This document shows positions 33,586-41,745 of a stretch of DNA of 64,000 bases, piece after piece. Each line of letters opens with the position of its first letter. The stretch's first letter is position 1. The DNA is taken from positions 7,130,001 through 7,194,000 of the forward strand of contig NZ_CP109027.1 in assembly GCF_036226885.1 (NCBI RefSeq), in the 5' to 3' direction. This stretch comes from Streptomyces sp. NBC_00663 (GTDB taxonomy: Bacteria; Actinomycetota; Actinomycetes; Streptomycetales; Streptomycetaceae). Made by a program: the position numbers and the translations under genes. The notes beneath the pieces are model-generated. The model did not search any database, was not told the DNA's origin, and worked only from the letters and a program-made list of their open reading frames with translations.

Positions 33586-35178
33586 CTAGTTGCGTCTCAG
33601 CAGCCTCGTCGCCCCCGCCGCCACCGTCGTCGCCAGGATCCAGCCCAGCAGAATCATCGCCGCCGCCAGCCACTGCCAGCCGCCGCGCAGCTGCCAGAAG
33701 CCGACCTGGCCCAGGTCGATGACCGGCAGGAGCAGGTCGAGGGCGAACAGCGTCGCGTTCCAGTGCGGGACCTCGCCGCCCTTGAGCGGCGGATGGGCGG
33801 CGTGCGCGAAGGCCAGCGAGCCCGCCGCCCACAGCAGCGCCATCCACACCAGGGCGCGCCCCGGCCGGTAGCCGTAGGCGACCGTCCAGTCCTGGGCGTA
33901 CCCCCACAGCTTGGCGGCCGGCGGCAGGGTCTCGCGGCGGCGGCGCTGCTTGGCGAGCAGCACCTCGCGCGCGTCCTCGTCCTCGCCGCCCGCCCGCAGC
34001 ACCGTCGCGAGACGCTCGTACGGCTCCGGGTTGTACTCGGCGGTCGCCGCGGCCACCCAGTCGAGCCGCTCGGTCAGCGGGAACGGACCCCTCGGCACCA
34101 GGTTCTCGTAGCTGAACCCGCCCATGTGGAGACGGCCCGGGCCCGGCCAGCTGTCCATCCGGTCCATCAGGTTCACCACCCGCGCCCCGGACAGCACGAC
34201 CATGCCCCGCGCCGGCCGCGCCCCGAGGAAGCGCAGCTCGGGTGTCTGGATGCGGCGCAGCGACACCTCCTGGTCGTCGGTGAGGGTGAACCGGGCCTGC
34301 TCGAAGTCGACCGCGTCCCCGAACCGCCCGTCGTCAAGGCGCAGCCCGCCCTCGCAGGTGAACCGCTGGATGCGCGTGCCTTGCGCCGGGGTCGCCCCGC
34401 TCAGCAGCGCACTGCCGATGCCCGCCGGGGTCAGGTACATCGAGCGCCCGACGGTCAGCTGCGGGGCGTTGAGCGCGAGGCGGGTGTACGGGTTGGCCAG
34501 CTTCGCGCCGCGCAGGCTCAGCGAGACACCCACCTTGGCGCTGCGCAGGCTCAGCTCGCCGTGCGATTCGAGGAGCTCGGCCTGGAGGTCCTGGCCCACG
34601 GTCATACCGTCGGCGGCGATCGAACGGCCGCTGCGGTCCCGGTAGACGATGGCCTGGTTGAGCAGCAGATCGGTGCCGATGTGCGCGTCGGTGAGCCGTA
34701 CCCCGTTGTGGAACCGGCAGCGGGGCAGATGCAGATCGCCCTCGGTGTGGACGCGGGCCGCCTCCAGACGCGGCACCGCGCAGTCCACCAGGCGGACGGT
34801 GGTGAAACGGGCCTCCGGCAGCAGCACGTCCCGCTCGAACCGGCAGCCCTTCAGCTCCACGTACGGCACCACGATGCCGCCCGCCAGGTCCAGCGGGCCG
34901 CTGATCTGCACGCCGGCCAGCTTCAGCGCCGACACCCGGCCGGCCAGCGCGGGCGGTCCGTCCAGCAGCAGCCAGCACACGATGCGGGCCCGCACGGTCC
35001 GCTCCGGCCCCCAGGGGTGCCCGCCGTGCGGATCGTCGACGACCGCGTCGCCGCTGCTCAGGTCGTACACGCTGCCGTTGCGGAACGCCTGCCACATGCC
35101 GGCCTCGGCGGGCGTCAGATCGTCCGGCACTTCCCCCTCGGTCACCACTCCTCCAACGTTGTCCTCGCTCCCGGTCAT
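33586..35178 (-). CDS. Membrane-anchored protein with beta-helix-like repeats
   Basis: A 530-residue protein. Residues about 75-370 are a long series of strands with periodic Leu/Ala/Gly and small polar residues (VELKGCRFERDVLLPEARF, LHLPRCRFHNGVRLTDAHIG, LSLRSAKVGVSLSLRGAKL), like pentapeptide-repeat or beta-solenoid proteins. The end has two membrane segments around ALVWMALLWAAGSLAFAHA and a final WLAAAMILLGWILATTVAAG. Similar proteins have been labelled oxidoreductases without evidence, and no cofactor motif is visible. ATG 35178 gives a natural acidic N-terminus. It is divergent from hisD. Confidence 0.8.
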   Translation of the reverse strand: MTGSEDNVGGVVTEGEVPDDLTPAEAGMWQAFRNGSVYDLSSGDAVVDDPHGGHPWGPERTVRARIVCWLLLDGPPALAGRVSALKLAGVQISGPLDLAGGIVVPYVELKGCRFERDVLLPEARFTTVRLVDCAVPRLEAARVHTEGDLHLPRCRFHNGVRLTDAHIGTDLLLNQAIVYRDRSGRSIAADGMTVGQDLQAELLESHGELSLRSAKVGVSLSLRGAKLANPYTRLALNAPQLTVGRSMYLTPAGIGSALLSGATPAQGTRIQRFTCEGGLRLDDGRFGDAVDFEQARFTLTDDQEVSLRRIQTPELRFLGARPARGMVVLSGARVVNLMDRMDSWPGPGRLHMGGFSYENLVPRGPFPLTERLDWVAAATAEYNPEPYERLATVLRAGGEDEDAREVLLAKQRRRRETLPPAAKLWGYAQDWTVAYGYRPGRALVWMALLWAAGSLAFAHAAHPPLKGGEVPHWNATLFALDLLLPVIDLGQVGFWQLRGGWQWLAAAMILLGWILATTVAAGATRLLRRN

Positions 35179-35276
35179 GCCCGTTCGGTCACCCCCGAAG
35201 CACAGGACGTGAAGGCGATCTTCCGGGTTGCGTATCAGCCATTGGAATGCCCGAACGACGCCGAACCGTGGTCTGA

Positions 35277-35282
35277 GAGAAT
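35277..35282 (+). promoter_or_regulatory. Leaderless-type -10 element of hisD
   Basis: GAGAAT lies 7 nt before GTG 35290 in a 111-nt divergent intergenic region. No Shine-Dalgarno sequence is present before hisD. Confidence 0.5.
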
Positions 35283-35289
35283 TGACCCC

Positions 35290-36615
35290 GTGATCTCCCG
35301 AATCGACCTGCGCGGCGACGCCCTCCCCGAGGGCCCCGCCCTGCGCGACCTGCTGCCCCGAGCCGACTTCGACGTTCAGGCCGCCCTGGAGAAGGTGCGT
35401 CCGATCTGCGAGGCCGTGCATCATCGGGGCGACGCGGCGCTGATCGACTTCGCGGAGAAGTTCGACGGGGTGCGACTGGAATCCGTACGGGTTCCAGTGG
35501 AGGCGCTGGAGAAGGCCCTCGCGGAACTCGACCCGGCGGTCCGCGCGGCCCTGGAGGAGTCCATCCGCCGCGCCCGGCTCGTCCACCGCGCCCAACGTCG
35601 CAGCACCCACACGACCCAGGTCGTGCCCGGCGGTTCCGTCACCGAGAAGTGGGTGCCCGTCGACCGCGTCGGGCTGTACGCACCGGGCGGCCGGTCGGTC
35701 TACCCGTCCTCCGTGATCATGAACGTGGTGCCCGCGCAGGAGGCCGGTGTCGCCTCCGTCGCGCTCGCCTCGCCCGCCCAGGCCGAGTTCGACGGCCTGC
35801 CGCACCCGACGATCCTCGCCGCCTGCGCGCTGCTCGGCGTGGACGAGGTGTACGCGGCCGGTGGCGCCACCGCCGTCGCGATGTTCGCGTACGGCACCGA
35901 GTCCTGCCCGCCCGCCAACATGGTCACCGGCCCCGGCAACATCTGGGTCGCCGCCGCCAAGCGCTACTTCACCGGCAAGATCGGCATCGACGCCGAGGCG
36001 GGCCCGACCGAGATCGCGGTCCTCGCCGACGCCACCGCCGACCCGGTGCATGTCGCCGCCGACCTGATCAGCCAGGCCGAGCACGACCCGCTGGCCGCCG
36101 CCGTCCTGGTCACCGACTCCGTCGAGCTGGCGGACGCGGTGGAGAAGGAGCTGGCGCCGCAGGTCGCGGCCAGCAAGCACATCGAGGACCGGATCGCCCC
36201 GGCCCTCGCGGGCAAGCAGTCCGCGATCGTCCTCGTCGACGGCGTCGAGGAGGGCCTGCGGGTCGTCAACGCGTACGGCGCCGAGCACCTGGAGATCCAG
36301 ACGGCCGACGCCACCGCGGTCGCCGAGCGGGTGACCAACGCCGGCGCGATCTTCATCGGTCCCTGGGCGCCCGTGTCGCTCGGCGACTACGCCGCCGGGT
36401 CCAACCACGTGCTGCCCACCGGCGGGTGCGCCTGCCACTCCTCCGGGCTCTCCGTCCAGTCCTTCCTGCGCGGCATCCACATCGTCGACTACACGCAGGA
36501 CGCGCTCGCGGACGTGGCGCACCACGTGGTCACGCTGGCGGAGGCGGAGGACCTGCCCGCGCACGGCGCGGCGATCAAGGCAAGGTTCGGTTGGAAGGTG
36601 CCTGAGAGCAAGTGA
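35290..36615 (+). CDS. hisD: Histidinol dehydrogenase
   Basis: HisD catalyses the last two NAD-dependent oxidations, from histidinol to histidine, and needs Zn. The 441-residue protein has the family motifs GLYAPGGRSVYPSSV, TGPGNIWVAAAKRYF, DAEAGPTE, the active-site region LISQAEHDP with the conserved histidine, and GDYAAGSNHVLPTGG. It opens the his operon. The GTG start is supported by a leaderless-type promoter. The TGA overlaps the hisC GTG by 4 nt. Confidence 0.97.
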   Translation: MISRIDLRGDALPEGPALRDLLPRADFDVQAALEKVRPICEAVHHRGDAALIDFAEKFDGVRLESVRVPVEALEKALAELDPAVRAALEESIRRARLVHRAQRRSTHTTQVVPGGSVTEKWVPVDRVGLYAPGGRSVYPSSVIMNVVPAQEAGVASVALASPAQAEFDGLPHPTILAACALLGVDEVYAAGGATAVAMFAYGTESCPPANMVTGPGNIWVAAAKRYFTGKIGIDAEAGPTEIAVLADATADPVHVAADLISQAEHDPLAAAVLVTDSVELADAVEKELAPQVAASKHIEDRIAPALAGKQSAIVLVDGVEEGLRVVNAYGAEHLEIQTADATAVAERVTNAGAIFIGPWAPVSLGDYAAGSNHVLPTGGCACHSSGLSVQSFLRGIHIVDYTQDALADVAHHVVTLAEAEDLPAHGAAIKARFGWKVPESK

Positions 36616-37721
36616 GCTTCGGAATCGACGATCTTCCCGTACGGGACGAGCTGCGCGGCAAGTCCCCTTACGGCGCGCCCCAGTTGGACGTGCCGGTGCG
36701 GCTGAACACCAACGAGAACCCGTATCAGCTGCCCGAGCCGCTGGTCGAGCGCATCACCGAGCGGGTCCGTGAGGCCGCCCGCGACCTCAACCGCTACCCG
36801 GACCGGGACGCGGTCGAGCTGCGCACCCAGCTCGCCAAGTACCTGACGGACACGTCCGGTCACGAGGTGGGCCTGGCCAACGTGTGGGCGGCGAACGGCT
36901 CCAACGAGGTCATCCAGCAGCTGTTGCAGACCTTCGGCGGCCCCGGCCGCACCGCGATCGGCTTCGAGCCGTCGTACTCGATGCACGGTCTCATCGCGCG
37001 CGGGACCGGCACGGAGTGGATCTCCGGCCCCCGCAACGAGGACTTCACCATCGACGTCGAGTCGGCCGCGCGGGCGATCGCCTCGCGGAAGCCGGACGTC
37101 GTCTTCATCACCACCCCCAACAACCCGACCGGCAACGCGGTCCCGCCCGAGACGGTCCTCGCGCTGTACGAGGCCGCGCAGGCGGCGAAGCCGTCGATGG
37201 TCGTGGTCGACGAGGCGTACATCGAGTTCAGCCACGGCGACTCGCTGCTGCCGCTCATCGAGGGCCGGCCCCAGCTGGTCATCTCCCGGACCATGTCGAA
37301 GGCCTTCGGCGCGGCGGGCCTGCGCCTCGGCTACCTCGCCGCGCACCCGGCGGTCGTGGACGCCGTACAGCTCGTACGGCTGCCCTACCACCTGTCGGCC
37401 GTCACCCAGGCGACCGCGCTGGCCGCCCTGGAGCACACCGACACGCTGCTGAAGTACGTCGAGCAGTTGAAGGCCGAGCGGGACCGGCTGGTCAGCGAGT
37501 TGCGGGCGGCCGGGTACGACGTCGTGGAGTCCGACGCGAACTTCGTGCAGTTCGGCCTCTTCGACGATTCCCACGCCGCCTGGCAGAAGATCCTCGACCG
37601 GGGTGTCCTGGTCCGGGACAACGGCATTCCGGGGTGGCTGCGGGTGTCCGCAGGAACCCCCGAGGAGAACGACGCGTTCCTCGACGCGGTCCGTGAGTTG
37701 AAGAAGGAGCTGAACGCATGA
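36612..37721 (+). CDS. hisC: Histidinol-phosphate aminotransferase
   Basis: This PLP-dependent aminotransferase of fold type I converts imidazole-acetol phosphate to histidinol phosphate. The 369-residue protein shows NTNENPY near the N-terminus, FITTPNNPTGN, VVDEAYIEF and the Schiff-base lysine in SRTMSKAFG followed by AGLRLGY. GTG 36612 overlaps the hisD stop, and the hisB ATG overlaps its own TGA, so the three are translationally coupled. Confidence 0.97.
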   Translation: MSFGIDDLPVRDELRGKSPYGAPQLDVPVRLNTNENPYQLPEPLVERITERVREAARDLNRYPDRDAVELRTQLAKYLTDTSGHEVGLANVWAANGSNEVIQQLLQTFGGPGRTAIGFEPSYSMHGLIARGTGTEWISGPRNEDFTIDVESAARAIASRKPDVVFITTPNNPTGNAVPPETVLALYEAAQAAKPSMVVVDEAYIEFSHGDSLLPLIEGRPQLVISRTMSKAFGAAGLRLGYLAAHPAVVDAVQLVRLPYHLSAVTQATALAALEHTDTLLKYVEQLKAERDRLVSELRAAGYDVVESDANFVQFGLFDDSHAAWQKILDRGVLVRDNGIPGWLRVSAGTPEENDAFLDAVRELKKELNA

Positions 37722-38311
37722 GCCGCGTAGGACGCGTGGAGCGAGTCACGAAGGAGACCTCCGTGCTCGTCGAGATCGATCTCGACGGGTCCGGCAAGGT
37801 CGATGTGTCGACCGGGGTCGGCTTCTACGACCACATGCTCGACCAGCTCGGCCGGCACGGTCTGTTCGACCTGACCGTGAAGACCGAGGGCGACCTGCAC
37901 ATCGACTCGCACCACACCATCGAGGACTCCGCCCTCGCCCTCGGCGCCGCCTTCAAGCAGGCGCTCGGCGACAAGGTGGGCATCTACCGCTTCGGCAACT
38001 GCACGGTCCCGCTGGACGAGTCCCTCGCCCAGGTGACGGTGGACCTGAGCGGCCGCCCGTACCTCGTGCACACCGAGCCCGAGAAGATGGCGCCGATGAT
38101 CGGCGAGTACGACACCACGATGACCCGGCACATCCTGGAGTCCTTCGTCGCCCAGGCCCAGATCGCCCTGCACGTGCACGTGCCCTACGGGCGCAACGCG
38201 CACCACATCGTGGAGTGCCAGTTCAAGGCGCTCGCGCGGGCGCTGCGGTACGCGTCCGAGCGTGATCCGCGCGCGGCCGGCATCCTCCCCTCCACGAAGG
38301 GCGCGCTGTGA
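37718..38311 (+). CDS. hisB: Imidazoleglycerol-phosphate dehydratase
   Basis: A monofunctional 197-residue HisB dehydratase, without the phosphatase domain found in enterobacteria. The paired metal-binding motifs are present: DHMLDQLGRHG, HIDSHHTIEDSALALG, and later the HHIVECQFKALARAL repeat. It acts on imidazole-glycerol phosphate in a Mn-dependent oligomer. The ATG overlaps the hisC stop. The stop overlaps the GTG of the small membrane-protein gene. Confidence 0.97.
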   Translation: MSRVGRVERVTKETSVLVEIDLDGSGKVDVSTGVGFYDHMLDQLGRHGLFDLTVKTEGDLHIDSHHTIEDSALALGAAFKQALGDKVGIYRFGNCTVPLDESLAQVTVDLSGRPYLVHTEPEKMAPMIGEYDTTMTRHILESFVAQAQIALHVHVPYGRNAHHIVECQFKALARALRYASERDPRAAGILPSTKGAL

Positions 38312-38472
38312 ACGGGCTGTCCACCGTCCTGATCTTCGTCGGCCTCTTCCTGGTCGGCGGCATCATCTCCTTCGCCAAGCAGGAGATGCCGAAGCAGCTC
38401 ATCGTGCTGCTCTCCATCGCCGCCGCGATGTGTCTCGTCGCCGGTGTCATGAGGCTGGAGGTGTGGAGTTGA
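38308..38472 (+). CDS. Small membrane protein within the his operon
   Basis: The frame encodes 54 residues with two hydrophobic segments, LSTVLIFVGLFLVGGIISF (residues 4-22) and LIVLLSIAAAMCLVAGVM (31-48), joined by the short loop AKQEMPKQ. Its GTG overlaps the hisB stop (GTGA) and its end overlaps the likely hisH start. Coding is therefore very likely, as no other frame explains the 165 bases. It would be a hairpin membrane protein co-made with histidine enzymes. No function is known. Confidence 0.8.
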   Translation: MNGLSTVLIFVGLFLVGGIISFAKQEMPKQLIVLLSIAAAMCLVAGVMRLEVWS

Positions 38473-39116
38473 GCGCGGCCGGCGGCAAGAAGGTCGTCGT
38501 CTTCGACTACGGCTTCGGCAACGTCCGCTCCGCCGAGCGCGCCCTCGCGCGCACCGGGGCCGACGTCGAGATAACGCGTGACTTCGACCGGGCCATGAAC
38601 GCCGACGGCCTGCTGGTGCCGGGCGTCGGCGCCTTCGCCGCCTGTATGAAGGGCCTCAAGGAGGCGCGCGGCGACTGGATCATCGACCGCCGGCTGTCCG
38701 GCGGGCGCCCGGTCATGGGCATCTGCGTCGGTATGCAGATCCTCTTCGCGCGCGGCATCGAGCACGGAGTGGAGACCGAGGGCCTCGACGAGTGGCCCGG
38801 CTCGGTCGAGCCGCTCCAGGCCGACATCGTGCCCCACATGGGCTGGAACACCGTGGACCGCCCGGCCGACTCCCAGCTGTTCGCCGGCCTGGACGCGGAC
38901 GCGCGCTTCTACTTCGTGCACTCCTACGCCGTCCACGACTGGTCCCTGGAGATCACGAACCCGGCGATGAAGGCCCCCCTGGTCACCTGGTCGACGCACG
39001 GCGAGCCGTTCGTGGCCGCCGTGGAGAACGGCGCCCTGTGGGCCACCCAGTTCCACCCCGAGAAGTCCGGCGACGCCGGAGCGCAGCTGCTGAACAACTG
39101 GATCGGAACCCTCTGA
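38463..39116 (+). CDS. hisH: Imidazole glycerol phosphate synthase, glutaminase subunit HisH
   Basis: HisH is the class I amidotransferase that supplies ammonia to HisF. The 217-residue protein has the nucleophile Cys88 in GICVGMQ and His198 and Glu200 in FHPEKSG. GTG 38463, 8 nt after GAGG, is used as start; TTG 38469 after GGAGG is an equally spaced alternative. The gene overlaps the small upstream gene by 10 nt, and priA begins on its stop (TGATG). Confidence 0.96.
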   Translation: MELSAAGGKKVVVFDYGFGNVRSAERALARTGADVEITRDFDRAMNADGLLVPGVGAFAACMKGLKEARGDWIIDRRLSGGRPVMGICVGMQILFARGIEHGVETEGLDEWPGSVEPLQADIVPHMGWNTVDRPADSQLFAGLDADARFYFVHSYAVHDWSLEITNPAMKAPLVTWSTHGEPFVAAVENGALWATQFHPEKSGDAGAQLLNNWIGTL

Positions 39117-39853
39117 TGCCCGCGAAGCCCGCACGGCTCGAACTCCTCCCCGCCGTCGACGTCCGTGACGGCCAGGCCGTCCGCCTCGTGCACGGTGAGT
39201 CCGGCACGGAGACCTCGTACGGCTCCCCGCTCGAGGCCGCCCTCGCCTGGCAGGCGGCGGGCGCCGAGTGGCTGCACCTGGTCGACCTGGACGCCGCCTT
39301 CGGCACCGGCGACAACCGCGCCCTGGTCCGTCAGGTCACCGAGGCCATGGACATCAAGGTCGAGCTGTCCGGCGGCATCCGGGACGACGCCTCCCTGGCG
39401 GCGGCCCTCGCCACCGGCTGCACCCGCGTCAACCTCGGCACCGCCGCCCTGGAGACCCCCGAGTGGGTCGCCAAGGTCATCGCCGAGCACGGCGACAAGA
39501 TCGCGGTCGGCCTGGACGTCCGCGGCACGACCCTCAAGGGCCGCGGCTGGACCAGCGAGGGCGGCGACCTCTACGAGGCGCTGGAGCGGCTCGACAAGGA
39601 GGGCTGCGCCCGGTACGTCGTCACCGACATCGCCAAGGACGGCACGCTCCAGGGCCCCAACCTGGAGCTGCTGCGCAATGTCTGCGCGGCGACCGACCGG
39701 CCGGTCGTGGCCTCCGGCGGCGTGTCGTCGCTGGACGACCTCCGGGCCATCGCCGAGCTGGTACCCCTCGGTGTCGAGGGCTCCATCGTCGGGAAGGCCC
39801 TGTACGCGAAGGCGTTCACGCTGGAAGAGGCCCTGGAGGTCGTGTCGACATGA
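39116..39853 (+). CDS. priA: Bifunctional HisA/TrpF isomerase PriA
   Basis: PriA is the (beta-alpha)8 isomerase of actinobacteria that converts both ProFAR (histidine) and phosphoribosyl anthranilate (tryptophan). The 245-residue protein has the two catalytic aspartates D15 (LPAVDVRDG) and D134 (GLDVRG). The following GRGW (R143 and W145) is the dual-substrate loop known for PriA. No trpF is in the his or trp clusters of this window, which fits the double role. The ATG shares its A with the hisH stop. Confidence 0.96.
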   Translation: MPAKPARLELLPAVDVRDGQAVRLVHGESGTETSYGSPLEAALAWQAAGAEWLHLVDLDAAFGTGDNRALVRQVTEAMDIKVELSGGIRDDASLAAALATGCTRVNLGTAALETPEWVAKVIAEHGDKIAVGLDVRGTTLKGRGWTSEGGDLYEALERLDKEGCARYVVTDIAKDGTLQGPNLELLRNVCAATDRPVVASGGVSSLDDLRAIAELVPLGVEGSIVGKALYAKAFTLEEALEVVST

Positions 39854-40254
39854 CGTCGGAAGCCGTACGGCGGGTGCAGAGCGGAAGTCCCTGGGAGGAG
39901 TCCTTCGGTTTCGCGCGCGCCGTCGCGGCGGGCGACCGGGTGCTGGTCGGCGGCACGACGTCCTTCAAGGGCTCCGTGCTGTACGGCGAGGGCGATCCGT
40001 ACGAGCAGGCCAGGGTCGCCTTCGGTGCGGCGATCGAGGCCCTCGGCGAGTTCGGCCTCGGCGTCGAGTCGGTGATCCGTACGCGGATGTACCTGACCCA
40101 TGCGCGGGACGTGGACGACGTGGGCCGCGCGCACAAGGAGCTCTTCGACGCGGTGCGTCCGGTCTCGACCCTTCTCGTCGTGGAGGGCTTCGTCGACCCG
40201 CGCATCCTGGTCGAAGTCGAAGTAGAGGCATTCAGAGGAGCCGTGAACTCATGA
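39850..40254 (+). CDS. RidA family protein within the his operon
   Basis: A 134-residue protein of the YjgF/RidA superfamily, which deaminates reactive enamine/imine intermediates made by PLP enzymes. The end, LVEVEVEAFR, is the typical last strand, and VIRTRMYLTHARDVDDV holds the arginine and partner helix. It is placed between priA and hisF with 4-nt overlaps on both sides (ATGA), so the protein is made together with IGP synthase. It may protect the pathway from a reactive by-product; this is inference. Confidence 0.9.
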   Translation: MTSEAVRRVQSGSPWEESFGFARAVAAGDRVLVGGTTSFKGSVLYGEGDPYEQARVAFGAAIEALGEFGLGVESVIRTRMYLTHARDVDDVGRAHKELFDAVRPVSTLLVVEGFVDPRILVEVEVEAFRGAVNS

Positions 40255-41006
40255 CCCTGGCGGTCCGAGTCATTCCCTGCCTGGACGTGGACAACGGCCG
40301 GGTCGTCAAGGGCGTCAACTTCCAGAACCTGCGCGACGCGGGCGACCCCGTCGAGATGGCCAAGGTGTACGACGCCGAGGGCGCCGACGAGCTGACGTTC
40401 CTGGACATCACCGCGTCGTCCGGCAACCGCGAGACGACGTACGACGTGGTGCGCCGCACGGCCGAGCAGGTCTTCATCCCGCTCACGGTCGGCGGCGGTG
40501 TGCGTACCGCCGAGGACGTGGACAAGCTGCTGCGGGCCGGTGCGGACAAGGTCGGTGTGAACACCGCCGCCATCGCGCGTCCGGATCTCATCCGCGAGAT
40601 CGCCGAGCGGTTCGGGCGGCAGGTGCTGGTGCTTTCGGTGGACGCGCGGCGTACTCCGGAGGGCACCTTCGAGGTCACCACCCACGGTGGCCGCAAGGGC
40701 ACCGGCATCGACGCCGTCGAGTGGGCACACCGGGCCGCGGAGCTGGGCGCGGGGGAGATCCTGCTCAACTCGATGGACGCGGACGGCACCAAGGACGGCT
40801 ACGACCTGGAGATGATCGCCGCCGTGCGCAAGCACGTGACGGTTCCGGTCATCGCCTCGGGCGGCGCCGGCAAGCTCGCCGACTTCGCCCCGGCGATCGA
40901 GTCGGGGGCGGACGCGGTGCTGGCGGCCTCGGTGTTCCACTTCGGTGATCTGCGGATCGGCGAGGTGAAGGACGCGCTGCGAGGGGCCGGGCACCCGGTG
41001 CGGTGA
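40251..41006 (+). CDS. hisF: Imidazole glycerol phosphate synthase, cyclase subunit HisF
   Basis: The 251-residue (beta-alpha)8 barrel uses ammonia from HisH to form imidazole-glycerol phosphate and AICAR. Catalytic aspartates are D12 in CLDVDNGR and D131 in SVDARR. The phosphate sites GGGVRTAED and ASGGAGKLADF are present. The ATG overlaps the RidA-like stop, and a terminator follows, so it ends the his operon. Confidence 0.97.
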   Translation: MTLAVRVIPCLDVDNGRVVKGVNFQNLRDAGDPVEMAKVYDAEGADELTFLDITASSGNRETTYDVVRRTAEQVFIPLTVGGGVRTAEDVDKLLRAGADKVGVNTAAIARPDLIREIAERFGRQVLVLSVDARRTPEGTFEVTTHGGRKGTGIDAVEWAHRAAELGAGEILLNSMDADGTKDGYDLEMIAAVRKHVTVPVIASGGAGKLADFAPAIESGADAVLAASVFHFGDLRIGEVKDALRGAGHPVR

Positions 41007-41024
41007 CGGTCCTCAAGGGTTGAG

Positions 41025-41057
41025 GTAAGCCCCGGCCACCAGGTGGTCGGGGCTTAC
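41025..41057 (+). terminator. Terminator of the his operon
   Basis: GTAAGCCCCGGCCACC and GGTGGTCGGGGCTTAC form a 16-position stem with one G-U pair, followed by TTG. It begins 18 nt after the hisF stop. Confidence 0.85.
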
Positions 41058-41066
41058 TTGTGGACA

Positions 41067-41118
41067 GATAGGAAAGAGAAGTTGCGCAAAATCTATTGCG
41101 CAACTTTTCTTTCCTATC
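41067..41118. promoter_or_regulatory. Long inverted repeat, putative operator of the ArsR-like gene
   Basis: A 23-nt arm (41067-41089) and its inverted copy (41096-41118) match at 22 positions with a 6-nt loop. Each arm contains the self-complementary octamer TTGCGCAA (41082-41089 and 41096-41103). TATCTA at 41115-41120 is a possible -10, 11 nt before the regulator ATG. The layout suggests autoregulation. Confidence 0.8.
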
Positions 41119-41131
41119 TACGGTGGGACAC

Positions 41132-41722
41132 ATGACAGGCAAGGAGAGGGACCGCAGGATCACGGACGTGGGCACGCTCAAGGCGCTCGCCCACCCGCTG
41201 CGGATGCGGCTGTACCGGAACCTGACCCTGGCCCGTGTCGCCACCGCCTCACAGCTGGCCGAGTCGGTCGACGAGGCCGTCTCCCTGGTCAGCTACCACC
41301 TGCGCAAGCTCGCCGAGCACGGGCTGATCGAGGAGGCCGAACCGCAGAGCGCGGACGGCCGGGAGCGGTGGTGGCAGCCCGCCTCCGAGGGCGTCAGCAT
41401 CCGCGACGAGGACTTCCAGGACGCCCCTCAGGTAGCGGCCGCACACGCGGCGGCCACAAGGATCTTCGCCGACCAGCGCATCGACATGTACCGCCGCTGG
41501 CTCGACGAACGGTCCACCTGGAACCCCGAGTGGAACCGGACGGCCACTGCCACCGAGTCGTCGATCCGCCTGACGGTGGAGGAGACGGCCGAACTGAACA
41601 AGGAACTGCTCGCGCTGCTCCACAAGTACGACGAGCTGGGCCGGGTCGCCGACGCCGCCGGTGACACCGAGGGCCGCGAGAACGTCGCGGTGCACACATA
41701 CACCTTTCCGTTCCGCGCCTGA
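41132..41722 (+). CDS. ArsR-type winged-helix transcriptional regulator
   Basis: The 196-residue protein has an ArsR-like winged helix at residues about 10-90: LKALAHPLRMRLYRNL, recognition helix region SLVSYHLRKLAEHGLIEE, and the wing DGRERWWQPA. No metal-binding cysteines are seen, so it is probably a sensor of small organic molecules through its helical C-terminal half. ATG 41132 lies directly after the large inverted repeat. The MFS exporter 23 nt downstream is its likely target. Confidence 0.9.
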   Translation: MTGKERDRRITDVGTLKALAHPLRMRLYRNLTLARVATASQLAESVDEAVSLVSYHLRKLAEHGLIEEAEPQSADGRERWWQPASEGVSIRDEDFQDAPQVAAAHAAATRIFADQRIDMYRRWLDERSTWNPEWNRTATATESSIRLTVEETAELNKELLALLHKYDELGRVADAAGDTEGRENVAVHTYTFPFRA

Positions 41723-41745
41723 GACGTCCCGAGAGGACCCCGCCC

